Positions 5,603 through 10,831 of a stretch of DNA of 10,831 nt are shown piece after piece. Positions within the stretch are counted from its first letter, which is position 1. Every line of letters begins with the position of its first letter. The position numbers and the translations under genes are program-made. The DNA is from an uncultured bacterium (GTDB taxonomy: Bacteria; Cyanobacteriota; Vampirovibrionia; Gastranaerophilales; Gastranaerophilaceae): positions 1 through 10,831 of the forward strand of contig CANAXK010000037.1 of assembly GCA_947365485.1 (NCBI GenBank), read 5' to 3'. The notes beneath the pieces are model-generated. The model was not told where the DNA came from. It ran no database searches and saw only the letters and a program-made list of their open reading frames with translations.

Positions 5603-6433
5603 TATTTCTTTTATTGCCCTGTGCAAATATTGAGGCAAGTCAGACGCCATTACCGAGTATTCACTTAACTCCTCTGAAGCGATTTCACCTGTGCGAGAAT
5701 GCAGGTAGACTCCGAGCTTTGCAGCTTCAAAAGGAGAAACATTCTGGGCTAATAGTCCCGCAATAATTCCCGCTAATACATCTCCGGAGCCGGCTTTTGC
5801 AAGCGCAGAGTTTCCGTACTGGTTGATGAAGAAATTATCTCTGTCGCAAATAATTGTTCTGTGGGTTTTTAAGACCGTCACACAATTGTATTTTTCTGTT
5901 AATTTTCTTGCAGAACCCTCTAAATCTGAAAGAACATCTTTTAACTCACACCCCAGAAGCCTTGCTGCTTCAAGCGGGTGGGGGGTGATGATGAGAGAAT
6001 GTTCCCTCTCCTTGAGGAGAGACCCCGAAGGGGCGAGGTTAGGGTGAGGTGTCAAGGTTGTTGAAAGCTTTGCCAGAATATTCAATCCGTCCGCGTCAAT
6101 TACAGTCGGCATGACGGCTCTTTTTATAACTTCTTTGAACAATTTTGGGTTGCCTCCAAGCCCGCAGCCAATCAGAACAACGGAAAAATCTTTTATCTGG
6201 CTTATGCCTTCTTTGTGCGAAAGATAAACCGCTTCCGGAAGCAGGGCTGATACAGAGCGGATAATCTCTTTGTCAGACGCCAGTGCCACAAAACCAGCCC
6301 CAACTTTGAGCGGGCTTATTGTGGATAAGTACGCTGCTCCAATGTAGTTTTTTGAGCCGGCAAAGTTGAGCACTTTGCCGAAAGTACCCTTGTTTGAGTT
6401 TTGTTTTCTAGCTGGCATTTTATAATCAGACAT
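5597..6433 (-). CDS. nnrD: ADP/ATP-dependent (S)-NAD(P)H-hydrate dehydratase, single-domain form
   Basis: NnrD dehydrates the damaged cofactors NADHX and NADPHX back to NAD(P)H using a nucleotide. The ribokinase-like fold is clear: NKGTFGKVLNFAGS (14-27), PLKVGAGFV (41-49), VIDADGLN (111-118), ITPHPLEA (149-156) and the nucleotide/catalytic segment NSALAKAGSGDVLAGIIAGL (208-227). The N-terminal epimerase domain (NnrE) of fused YjeF proteins is absent, so epimerisation must come from elsewhere. Between VIDADGLN and ITPHP there is an extra stretch of about 15-20 residues (LTPHPNLAPSGSLLKERE) encoded by a palindromic repeat at 6004-6049. The ATG overlaps the trmL stop by one base (TAATG), indicating coupling, and the gene ends the operon. 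Confidence 0.92.
   Translation of the reverse strand: MSDYKMPARKQNSNKGTFGKVLNFAGSKNYIGAAYLSTISPLKVGAGFVALASDKEIIRSVSALLPEAVYLSHKEGISQIKDFSVVLIGCGLGGNPKLFKEVIKRAVMPTVIDADGLNILAKLSTTLTPHPNLAPSGSLLKEREHSLIITPHPLEAARLLGCELKDVLSDLEGSARKLTEKYNCVTVLKTHRTIICDRDNFFINQYGNSALAKAGSGDVLAGIIAGLLAQNVSPFEAAKLGVYLHSRTGEIASEELSEYSVMASDLPQYLHRAIKEIL
6004..6049. repeat. REP-like palindromic element inserted in frame in nnrD
   Basis: Two adjacent hairpins are visible: CTCTCC-TTGA-GGAGAG (6006-6021) and CCCC-GAA-GGGG (6023-6033). Flanking CCCT (6004-6007) and AGGG (6041-6044) can pair outside them. The reverse complement contains CCTCACCCTAACCTCGCCCC, the style of a short intergenic palindrome widespread in bacteria that gives LTPHPNLAPSG-like peptides when translated. 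It adds residues to the nnrD product without a frameshift, in a stretch that is not conserved in the family. Confidence 0.65.
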
Positions 6434-6912
6434 TACACTCCGCCAAATTGTCTTATTGCTTCGTAGGCTGTTATTGCAACAGAGTTCGCAAGATTAAGAC
6501 TCCTTTGACCTTCAATCATTGGTATCGTGATTGCGGTTTCCTGTGTGACGTATTCCTGCGGAAGCCCCCTTGATTCAGGCCCGAAGACGATGAAGTCGTT
6601 TTCTTTGAACCTTATATCTGTGTATTTTTTCTTTGATTTTGTGGTCAGATAATAGAATGTACTATCAGGAAACATTTTATACAACTCATCCATTGAGTTA
6701 ATCTTGTGCAAATCAACGCTTTCCCAGTAATCCATTCCTGCTCGCTTTGTGTACTTGTCTGTGAGCGCAAAACCCAGTTTCCCGACAAGGTAGAGGGAAG
6801 CGCCTGTGCAGGCACAAAGCCTTGCAATATTGCCGGTGTTTTGAGGGATTTCGGGTTCGTATAATACAATATTAAGCTTTGTCATCTTTTTTACCATATT
6901 GTCGGCACACAT
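6433..6912 (-). CDS. trmL: tRNA (cytidine/uridine-34 2'-O)-methyltransferase, TrmL-like SPOUT enzyme
   Basis: TrmL methylates the 2'-O of the wobble base in leucine tRNAs using S-adenosylmethionine. The core is complete: EPEIPQNTGNIARLCACTG (19-37), FGPESRGLP (110-118) and the trefoil-knot motif IPMIEGQRSLNLANSVAI (130-147). Family proteins normally begin at the residue here numbered 10 (MTKLNIVLYE), so the first nine residues (MCADNMVKK) are an extension that also occurs on the preceding gene's product. I keep ATG 6912 because the extension is open, and because it differs from the other copy only at synonymous positions; ATG 6885 is the alternative. Neither start has a strong ribosome site. 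The 5' gap is filled by repeat copy A, and the 3' end overlaps nnrD. Confidence 0.93.
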   Translation of the reverse strand: MCADNMVKKMTKLNIVLYEPEIPQNTGNIARLCACTGASLYLVGKLGFALTDKYTKRAGMDYWESVDLHKINSMDELYKMFPDSTFYYLTTKSKKKYTDIRFKENDFIVFGPESRGLPQEYVTQETAITIPMIEGQRSLNLANSVAITAYEAIRQFGGV

Positions 6913-6980
6913 TTTGTATTACTACCAGCTAGATTGAGACTACTCCGTGTGCCTCTGAGACAGCCTACTGGCTGGATGGG
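6886..6980 (-). repeat. Intercistronic repeat copy A, possible structured leader of trmL
   Basis: Read on the minus strand, about 95 nt from CCCATCCAGCCAGTAG to the internal ATG of trmL match copy B (7572-7667), with about ten substitutions and one single-base indel by eye. It fills the gap between the phosphatidyltransferase stop and trmL and runs nine codons into the open frame. Conserved GGCACAC can pair with GTGTGCC, which overlaps the first AUG, and CCAGC can pair with GCTGG. These pairings cross, giving an H-type pseudoknot. A small CTG/CAG hairpin lies between them. Confidence 0.8.
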
Positions 6981-6983
6981 GGG

Positions 6984-7598
6984 CTACTTATCTCTAAATA
7001 GATACTTAGCTTCAATAACTACCGGAAGTCCTCTAACCACGCAGAATACAATCGCGAACACCGCAGCCCAGAATCCAATCGCCCAGATGATTTCTCTATG
7101 AGGGCAAACCGGCATTTTTGCTGCAATAATCAGGATAAACGCGAGCACTTTTGCAACAGCGTAAGAAATTCTCATGAATTTTGAACCTGTTATGAATTTG
7201 CAAACCGGATTAACCTGCATTCCAAACGGAGTAAGCCCCTGCTCCATAGCGGCGCTTCGGATTGTGTCGGTGATAAACCCGCGTGTGATAGCAATAAGAG
7301 GGAAAAGGATGTTCAGCCATCCCATAACGGCAAACAATATCCAGTAAGTGTTCTCAACGATTCTGTCGCCCATGATATCAAGAAGCGCGCCGAACTTTGA
7401 TTCCTCGTGTAATTTTCTTGCAACATATCCGTCAAGCCCGTCAAGCGCAAATGCTATTATTGTAAGCGCGAGCGCCCAAATATAAGCTGCTGTGTTGCCC
7501 TGGCAGGTGTAAATCAAATACACTGCAACGAACATTACGAAAATTCTGAATATTGAAATAAAATTTGCCATTTTTTTCACCATATTGTCGGCACACAT
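6984..7598 (-). CDS. CDP-alcohol phosphatidyltransferase (PgsA-like)
   Basis: This 204-residue integral membrane protein carries the complete CDP-alcohol phosphotransferase signature D-x2-DG-x2-AR-x8-G-x3-D-x3-D (D53, D56, G57, A60, R61, G70, D74, D78), which binds the metal and the CDP-alcohol. About five or six hydrophobic segments follow the usual pattern (for example residues 16-30, 40-52 and 150-160). The family's commonest member makes phosphatidylglycerol phosphate from CDP-diacylglycerol and glycerol-3-phosphate (PgsA), but signature and length alone do not exclude another acceptor. Family N-termini match from residue 10 (MANFISIFRIF). ATG 7571 there is preceded by GGTGA at five bases, a usable ribosome site; ATG 7598 adds the MCADNMVKK leader shared with TrmL. 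Repeat copy B fills the upstream gap. Confidence 0.88.
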   Translation of the reverse strand: MCADNMVKKMANFISIFRIFVMFVAVYLIYTCQGNTAAYIWALALTIIAFALDGLDGYVARKLHEESKFGALLDIMGDRIVENTYWILFAVMGWLNILFPLIAITRGFITDTIRSAAMEQGLTPFGMQVNPVCKFITGSKFMRISYAVAKVLAFILIIAAKMPVCPHREIIWAIGFWAAVFAIVFCVVRGLPVVIEAKYLFRDK

Positions 7599-7667
7599 TT
7601 CATAATACTACCAGCTGGATTTGTGACTACTCCGTGTGCCTCTGGAACAGACTACTGGCTGGATGGG
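7572..7667 (-). repeat. Intercistronic repeat copy B, possible structured leader of the phosphatidyltransferase gene
   Basis: This is the second copy of the ~95-nt element, lying between the oxidoreductase stop and the phosphatidyltransferase. The same crossing pairings are possible (CCAGC with GCTGG; GGCACAC with GTGTGCC over the AUG at 7598), and the small hairpin is extended here to TCTG-TTC-CAGA. A further short GC hairpin (GGGC-ACGC-GCCC) lies just upstream and is absent from copy A. Confidence 0.8.
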
Positions 7668-7675
7668 CGCGTGCC

Positions 7676-8674
7676 CTAAACTTTCATTCTTGAAAGCGCA
7701 AAGTCTTTCTTGTTCAGGTCTTCAACCTTTGCACCCAGCATAACTCTTTCAGCTTCTTCAAGAACACTTACTACCGCGTAACCGTTAGCACCGTCTGAAC
7801 GGGCTTTCTGACCTGATGCGCAGCAGTTTACAAAGTGCTGGCATGCAAGCTTCAACGGCTCGATTTCTAAATAATCAAGTGCAAAGTTCTGTGTGTTTGC
7901 AGGTATAAAGTTGTCGTAAACCTTCAACTTGTCACTTGGTGCAGTATCGTCAAAAATCGCTGTAGCCTTTGTGCCGCGAACAAGAAGCGTAACGTGCTTT
8001 TGCGGAGTAATCCAGCTGTCAGAAATATGAGCAATCATTCCGCCTTCAAACTCAACTCCGATGTGGGTTATGTCCATAATATCGTTCTTTTCAGAAGAAC
8101 AACCGATTGCAGAAATAACCTTAACAGGGCTTTTGCCGGTAACGTAAGCAATCATTGACACATCGTGTGGTGCCAAATCCCACATAACACTTCTGTCATT
8201 CTTGTGGTAGTTTACATTCAGCCTGTCGCTTTGTGTGTAAACAAGCTCACCAAGAACCCCTTCTTCTACGAGCATTTTCAGCCTGTTTACAGCAGGGTGG
8301 TAAAGAAGCAGGTGGTCTACCATCAATACAAGCCCTTTTTCGTCAGCAAGCTCTGTAAGCACTCTTGCTTCTTCTGCAACTGTGGAAATCGGTTTTTCTA
8401 CATAAACATTTTTGCCGGCTTCAAGCATAGCTTTAACCATCTTAAAGTGGGTGTGGCTCGGTGTTACGACCGCAACGCCGGTAATTGATTCGTTGTTTAT
8501 AATGTCGTGGAAATCTTTTGTAACTTTTACGCCCGGAAACTGTGCCTGAACAGACTTGAGAGATTCTTCATCAAGGTCGCAAACCATTTCCAAAACGTTC
8601 AGGTTGTAAAAATTACGGACAATATTCTTGCCCCACATTCCCATTCCGATTACTGCAATTTTTTGTTCTTTCAT
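7676..8674 (-). CDS. Gfo/Idh/MocA-family NAD(P)-dependent oxidoreductase
   Basis: This 332-residue cytoplasmic oxidoreductase begins with a Rossmann motif, GMGMWG (10-15), followed by the acidic residue after strand two (CDLDEES, 32-38). The family signature EKP is at 93-95 (K94 is the usual catalytic or cofactor-contacting lysine), and WDLAPHD at 165-171 supplies the conserved active-site histidine (H170). The C-terminal alpha/beta domain (from about 125) gives substrate specificity. Relatives oxidise or reduce sugars, inositols and nucleotide sugars, including WlbA/WbpB-type UDP-GlcNAc-uronate dehydrogenases, and the substrate cannot be read from the sequence. It is the first gene of the operon leading to the phosphatidyltransferase, trmL and nnrD. 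The ATG follows AGGATAGGT and a recognisable promoter. Confidence 0.9.
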   Translation of the reverse strand: MKEQKIAVIGMGMWGKNIVRNFYNLNVLEMVCDLDEESLKSVQAQFPGVKVTKDFHDIINNESITGVAVVTPSHTHFKMVKAMLEAGKNVYVEKPISTVAEEARVLTELADEKGLVLMVDHLLLYHPAVNRLKMLVEEGVLGELVYTQSDRLNVNYHKNDRSVMWDLAPHDVSMIAYVTGKSPVKVISAIGCSSEKNDIMDITHIGVEFEGGMIAHISDSWITPQKHVTLLVRGTKATAIFDDTAPSDKLKVYDNFIPANTQNFALDYLEIEPLKLACQHFVNCCASGQKARSDGANGYAVVSVLEEAERVMLGAKVEDLNKKDFALSRMKV

Positions 8675-8708
8675 ACCTATCCTATAACCCTTTTTCTTCT
8701 ATAGTTTT

Positions 8709-8737
8709 ATTATAGTACAACGATAGAAAACAGTAAA
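8709..8737 (-). promoter_or_regulatory. Promoter of the oxidoreductase-phosphatidyltransferase-trmL-nnrD operon
   Basis: On the minus strand TTTACT (8737-8732, four of six) is followed after exactly 17 bp by a perfect TATAAT (8714-8709). The predicted start lies about 28 bases before the oxidoreductase ATG. No other promoter of comparable quality was found further down the operon, and the later gene gaps are filled by the repeat element. Confidence 0.6.
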
Positions 8738-8753
8738 GCTGGTAGGTAAAATC

Positions 8754-8990
8754 TTACAGATTAAACAGTTCTTGCAAAGATATTTTCAAAGCTTTTGAGA
8801 GTCTTTTTGCTGTAGATATTGTTGTATCAGTAACCCCGCGCTCAATTGCGCTTAAATAGCTGGGTGATATGTTAACACGAAAAGCTAATTCGTCTTGTGT
8901 CACATTTGCATTCTTTCGCAAAAAAGCAATTTTTTGTCCGAATTTTCTTGTTAATACTTTATCATATTTAAACGCTCTTTTGTCCATCAC
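8754..8990 (-). CDS. Small XRE-family helix-turn-helix regulator
   Basis: The 78-residue protein is essentially one Cro/CI-type helix-turn-helix domain (about 17-75): KIAFLRKNANVTQDELAFRV, then ISPSYLSAIERG as the turn and recognition helix, then ISTAKRLSKALKISLQELF. This architecture indicates a DNA-binding repressor. No ligand or dimerisation domain is attached, so it resembles antitoxin, phage-type or orphan regulators; no toxin gene is next to it. The frame opens with GTG (8990) directly followed by ATG (8987), and either may be the start. No clear ribosome site is visible, and a -10-like TATTAT lies close upstream, so a very short leader is possible. The target is unknown. It sits alone between the operon promoter and the hydrogenase-like terminator. 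Confidence 0.85.
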   Translation of the reverse strand: MMDKRAFKYDKVLTRKFGQKIAFLRKNANVTQDELAFRVNISPSYLSAIERGVTDTTISTAKRLSKALKISLQELFNL

Positions 8991-9031
8991 AGTTATGATA
9001 TAATATTAATTTCAAAATTGTAATATAAACT

Positions 9032-9056
9032 AAAAAACGGGCTTGATAGCCCGTTT
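9032..9056 (-). terminator. Rho-independent terminator of the hydrogenase-like operon
   Basis: On the minus strand AAACGGGC (9056-9049), a six-base loop TATCAA and GCCCGTTT (9042-9035) form an 8-bp stem that runs into six T (9037-9032). The stem begins two bases after the small-subunit stop codon, so it closes the operon that enters from the right edge of the window. Confidence 0.93.
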
Positions 9057-9057
9057 C

Positions 9058-9798
9058 CTATTTCATGGTTATAAAATCCAGCACCCCGTTTATAAACGTG
9101 AGCGGGTGAACCGGACAACCCGGTATGTACAAATCTATCGGGTATTTTTCCAAAAACTCCCTGTTGAGCTTTGATGAGCCCTGGAAAACCCCGCCTGAAA
9201 TCGCGCAAGCTCCGGCTAAGATTACAATCTTAGGCTCAGGTGTGTGTTTGTAGCAGTCTTCAAGCGCGTATGCCATGTTTTCTGAAATCGGGCCCGTGAT
9301 TACCAAACCGTCTGCGTGGCGCGGAGAGGCAACAAAATCAATCCCGAATCTTCCCATATCAAAGTTGCAGTTTGAGCAAGCGTTAAGCTCCATCTCGCAG
9401 CCGTTACAGCCTGCAGCAGAAACCTGTCTCAATTTCAGAGAATGCGAAAAGACTTTTCTTATTTCTTCTCGTGATTTGATTGCAGCTTTTTCAAACTCTT
9501 CCGGAGTCATGTTTTCTGTAACAATCAAATGGTTTCTGTCAGTTGATGACAGTTTGTAATAATTGCTGAACTTGATTGCTTCGCATTCGCAAGCCCCGCA
9601 AAGCGTGCACTTACCCAAATCAATTGACAAAGGATTTGATTTCAAAGCACCTGTCGGGCATACTGATTCGTCTACTGAACATCCGCTGCAATTCTTTAAA
9701 ACAGGCAAGCCTCTGAACTGCTCGCGCATTTTTGCATTCTGAATATCCGGTATATATTGTTTTCCCTGAAAATATTTTAGTTTTATTGTGTCTAGCAT
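9058..9798 (-). CDS. Ferredoxin-NuoB/HycG fusion: small subunit of a complex-I/group-4-hydrogenase-like complex
   Basis: This 246-residue protein joins two electron-transfer modules. Residues 30-75 are a ferredoxin-like 2x[4Fe-4S] domain with C37, C40, C47 and C64, C67, C70, C72; the third position of the first motif is Asp43 instead of Cys. Residues 120-245 are a NuoB/HycG-type small subunit whose proximal [4Fe-4S] ligands C131, C134 (GCNGCE), C198 (AGACA) and C228 (PGCPVHP) are all present, in the hydrogenase-type CxxC arrangement and not the CC pair of complex I. It would sit on the cytoplasmic face and pass electrons to or from the large subunit. ATG 9798 follows AGAGG, 12 bases after the large-subunit stop. 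There is no transmembrane segment. A terminator follows, so it is the last gene of its operon. Confidence 0.9.
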   Translation of the reverse strand: MLDTIKLKYFQGKQYIPDIQNAKMREQFRGLPVLKNCSGCSVDESVCPTGALKSNPLSIDLGKCTLCGACECEAIKFSNYYKLSSTDRNHLIVTENMTPEEFEKAAIKSREEIRKVFSHSLKLRQVSAAGCNGCEMELNACSNCNFDMGRFGIDFVASPRHADGLVITGPISENMAYALEDCYKHTPEPKIVILAGACAISGGVFQGSSKLNREFLEKYPIDLYIPGCPVHPLTFINGVLDFITMK

Positions 9799-9810
9799 TT
9801 TAATTTACCT

Positions 9811-10831
9811 CTATAAATCGTTTCCACAGTATGACAGATTAAAGCTCTTGTTACAAAGCGGGAAGTCTGAAACGCCGTTGTTTCTTACTGCCATTGCAAG
9901 CATGTACCAGTTGTTGAAAGACGGGTCTTTCATCTTGTATCTTAAAAGCTCGCCGTCTGCACCTGTTATTGCAATGTGCACAACTTCACCTCTCCAGCCT
10001 TCTGTCATTGATACAACAAAAGAGTTTGCTGAAAGGTTCTGGTTTGGTGTAACCTTAATCGGCTCTGCTTTGTATTCTTTTAGTTTTGCAAGAAGCTTTT
10101 TCACAATCTGTATGGATTGCTTGATTTCCTTGTATCTAAGCTTGAATCTTGAATGCACGTCGCCGGTTGCCTTGAAAGGCTTCACAACATCAAGCGAAGT
10201 GTACCACTTGTCGTTGAAATCGAACCTTGTATCAATGTCAACGCCTGATGAGCGCGCTGCCATACCAACTGCGCCAAGTGATTTTGCTGTTTCCTGACTT
10301 ACAACCCCGGTTCTTTCCATTCTTGAGATGCAGGTTGGCTTTTTGAGCATAACTTTTGTTGTTCTGTCAACTGTCTTGGCAACCCCTTCAAGCATTTCGA
10401 TAATTTTGTCTGACATTTTTTCATCAATGTCAAAGTTAACCCCGCCTACGTTGATTAAACCTCTTCCGAAACGGCTTCCTGAGATTTCAAGCAGAGTGTT
10501 GATAACAAGGGTTCTTGTTATCCCGAAAATAGAAGCGCCCATCAGGTAAGCAATATCTCCTGATACAGCACCCATATCACCGATGTGGATTGCGATTCTT
10601 TCCATCTCAAGAGCCACGCGTCTTATGATTTGCGCTTTTGAAGATACTGCTGAATCAGAAAGCGCTTCCATTGCTTGAGAGTAAGCCAGATTGTAAGCGA
10701 TTACAGAATCTCCGCAAACGGATTCTGCAAGACGGTTATTGTATCTGTTATTCTTAAGTAAGAGCTCTTCAACACCTCTGTGCTGGTAGCCAAGCATGAT
10801 TTCCAAATCATAAACCTTTTCACCCATACAC
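9811..10831 (-). CDS. NuoD/HycE-like large subunit of an energy-converting hydrogenase-related (Ehr-type) complex, 5' partial
   Basis: The visible 338+ residues match the large-subunit family of group 4 [NiFe] hydrogenases and complex I: GYQHRGVEELL (the conserved HRG near the start), ESVCGDSVIAYNLAYSQAMEAL, ALEMERIAIHIGDMGAVSGD, and GGVNFDIDE. The coding sequence continues beyond the right edge: family proteins have about 25 more residues before GYQHRG, and the Met at 10827 is internal. The NiFe ligands are largely gone: CGxC is C38-G-D-S41, and the C-terminal DPCxxC is DPSFNN (S303, N306). H2 chemistry at a NiFe site is therefore not expected. In family terms this fits the energy-converting hydrogenase-related (Ehr) complexes that lack the metal ligands. 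The partner substrate is unknown; its membrane subunits should lie upstream. Confidence 0.85.
   Translation of the reverse strand, partial: CMGEKVYDLEIMLGYQHRGVEELLLKNNRYNNRLAESVCGDSVIAYNLAYSQAMEALSDSAVSSKAQIIRRVALEMERIAIHIGDMGAVSGDIAYLMGASIFGITRTLVINTLLEISGSRFGRGLINVGGVNFDIDEKMSDKIIEMLEGVAKTVDRTTKVMLKKPTCISRMERTGVVSQETAKSLGAVGMAARSSGVDIDTRFDFNDKWYTSLDVVKPFKATGDVHSRFKLRYKEIKQSIQIVKKLLAKLKEYKAEPIKVTPNQNLSANSFVVSMTEGWRGEVVHIAITGADGELLRYKMKDPSFNNWYMLAMAVRNNGVSDFPLCNKSFNLSYCGNDL

Noticed and set aside
5823..6047. 74-codon open frame on the plus strand opposite nnrD
   Set aside because: It lies wholly antisense to a well-conserved gene, has no ribosome site and shows no protein family features.
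6886..6980. Resemblance of ACGGAGTAG in the repeat to the glutamine riboswitch core (ACGGAAGTAG)
   Set aside because: The other conserved glutamine-riboswitch segment (CGTTCA-type) is absent, and the downstream genes have no link to nitrogen metabolism. The similarity is too short to carry a name.
8738..8746. AGCTGGTAG near the operon promoter, also present in the intercistronic repeat
   Set aside because: Only nine bases match, on the opposite strand relative to the repeat, and none of the other conserved blocks is nearby.
9788..10297. 169-codon open frame on the plus strand opposite the large-subunit gene
   Set aside because: It is an antisense shadow of a conserved coding sequence, and its apparent hydrophobic stretches come from the opposite strand's codon bias.
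10825..10827. ATG at the right edge as the true start of the hydrogenase-like large subunit
   Set aside because: Family members have about 25 residues before the GYQHRG-type motif, no ribosome site can be seen, and the frame is open to the edge. The Met is treated as internal and the gene as 5' partial.
1..10831. CRISPR array, insertion sequence, integrase or toxin-antitoxin pair
   Set aside because: No regularly spaced repeats, transposase motifs or terminal inverted repeats were seen. The XRE gene has no toxin neighbour.

Overview
The window is an AT-leaning (roughly 40% G+C by eye) bacterial contig end. The first 12 bases match the 3' end of the Illumina adapter, so real sequence starts near base 13. 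My best guess at the lineage is a gut Gastranaerophilales-type bacterium (Vampirovibrionia/'Melainabacteria'). The basis is the short N-terminal leaders carrying an F-K motif on consecutive unrelated proteins, the composition, and a complex-I-like Ehr/group 4 hydrogenase-related module. This is inference from remembered features of that group, not a database result.

Layout. (1) 13-788, minus strand: a MarR-family repressor followed by a cupin gene cut by the contig end. The same 14-bp near-palindrome lies in the marR promoter and in front of the cupin gene, which suggests a small self-regulating switch. (2) 914-1039, minus strand: tRNA-Ser(UGA) with its own terminator. (3) 1128-5602, plus strand: ruvA (Holliday junction branch migration), two tandem UshA-like metallophosphatase/5'-nucleotidase paralogs without signal peptides, and a small orphan protein three bases after the second paralog. 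(4) 8737 to 5597, minus strand: an apparent four-gene operon of Gfo/Idh/MocA oxidoreductase, CDP-alcohol phosphatidyltransferase, TrmL-like tRNA methyltransferase and NAD(P)HX dehydratase. It converges on group 3 with stop codons three bases apart. (5) 8990-8754, minus strand: a small XRE-type regulator. (6) Beyond 10831 to 9058, minus strand: the tail of a complex-I/group-4-hydrogenase-like operon, a NuoD/HycE-like large subunit (5' end outside the window) and a ferredoxin-NuoB/HycG fusion, closed by a clear terminator.

The most unusual feature is a ~95-nt sequence that occurs twice, almost filling both intergenic gaps in front of the phosphatidyltransferase and trmL genes. It can fold as an H-type pseudoknot that would bury an AUG. 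It also encodes the same nine-residue leader (MCADNMVKK) in frame with both genes, and the two leader copies differ only at synonymous third positions. I recognise no known riboswitch in it. Other notable points are a large subunit that has lost three of four NiFe-ligand cysteines, a REP-like palindromic element inserted in frame inside nnrD, and a marR promoter with perfect consensus hexamers whose 17-bp spacer holds the operator and which predicts a leaderless mRNA.
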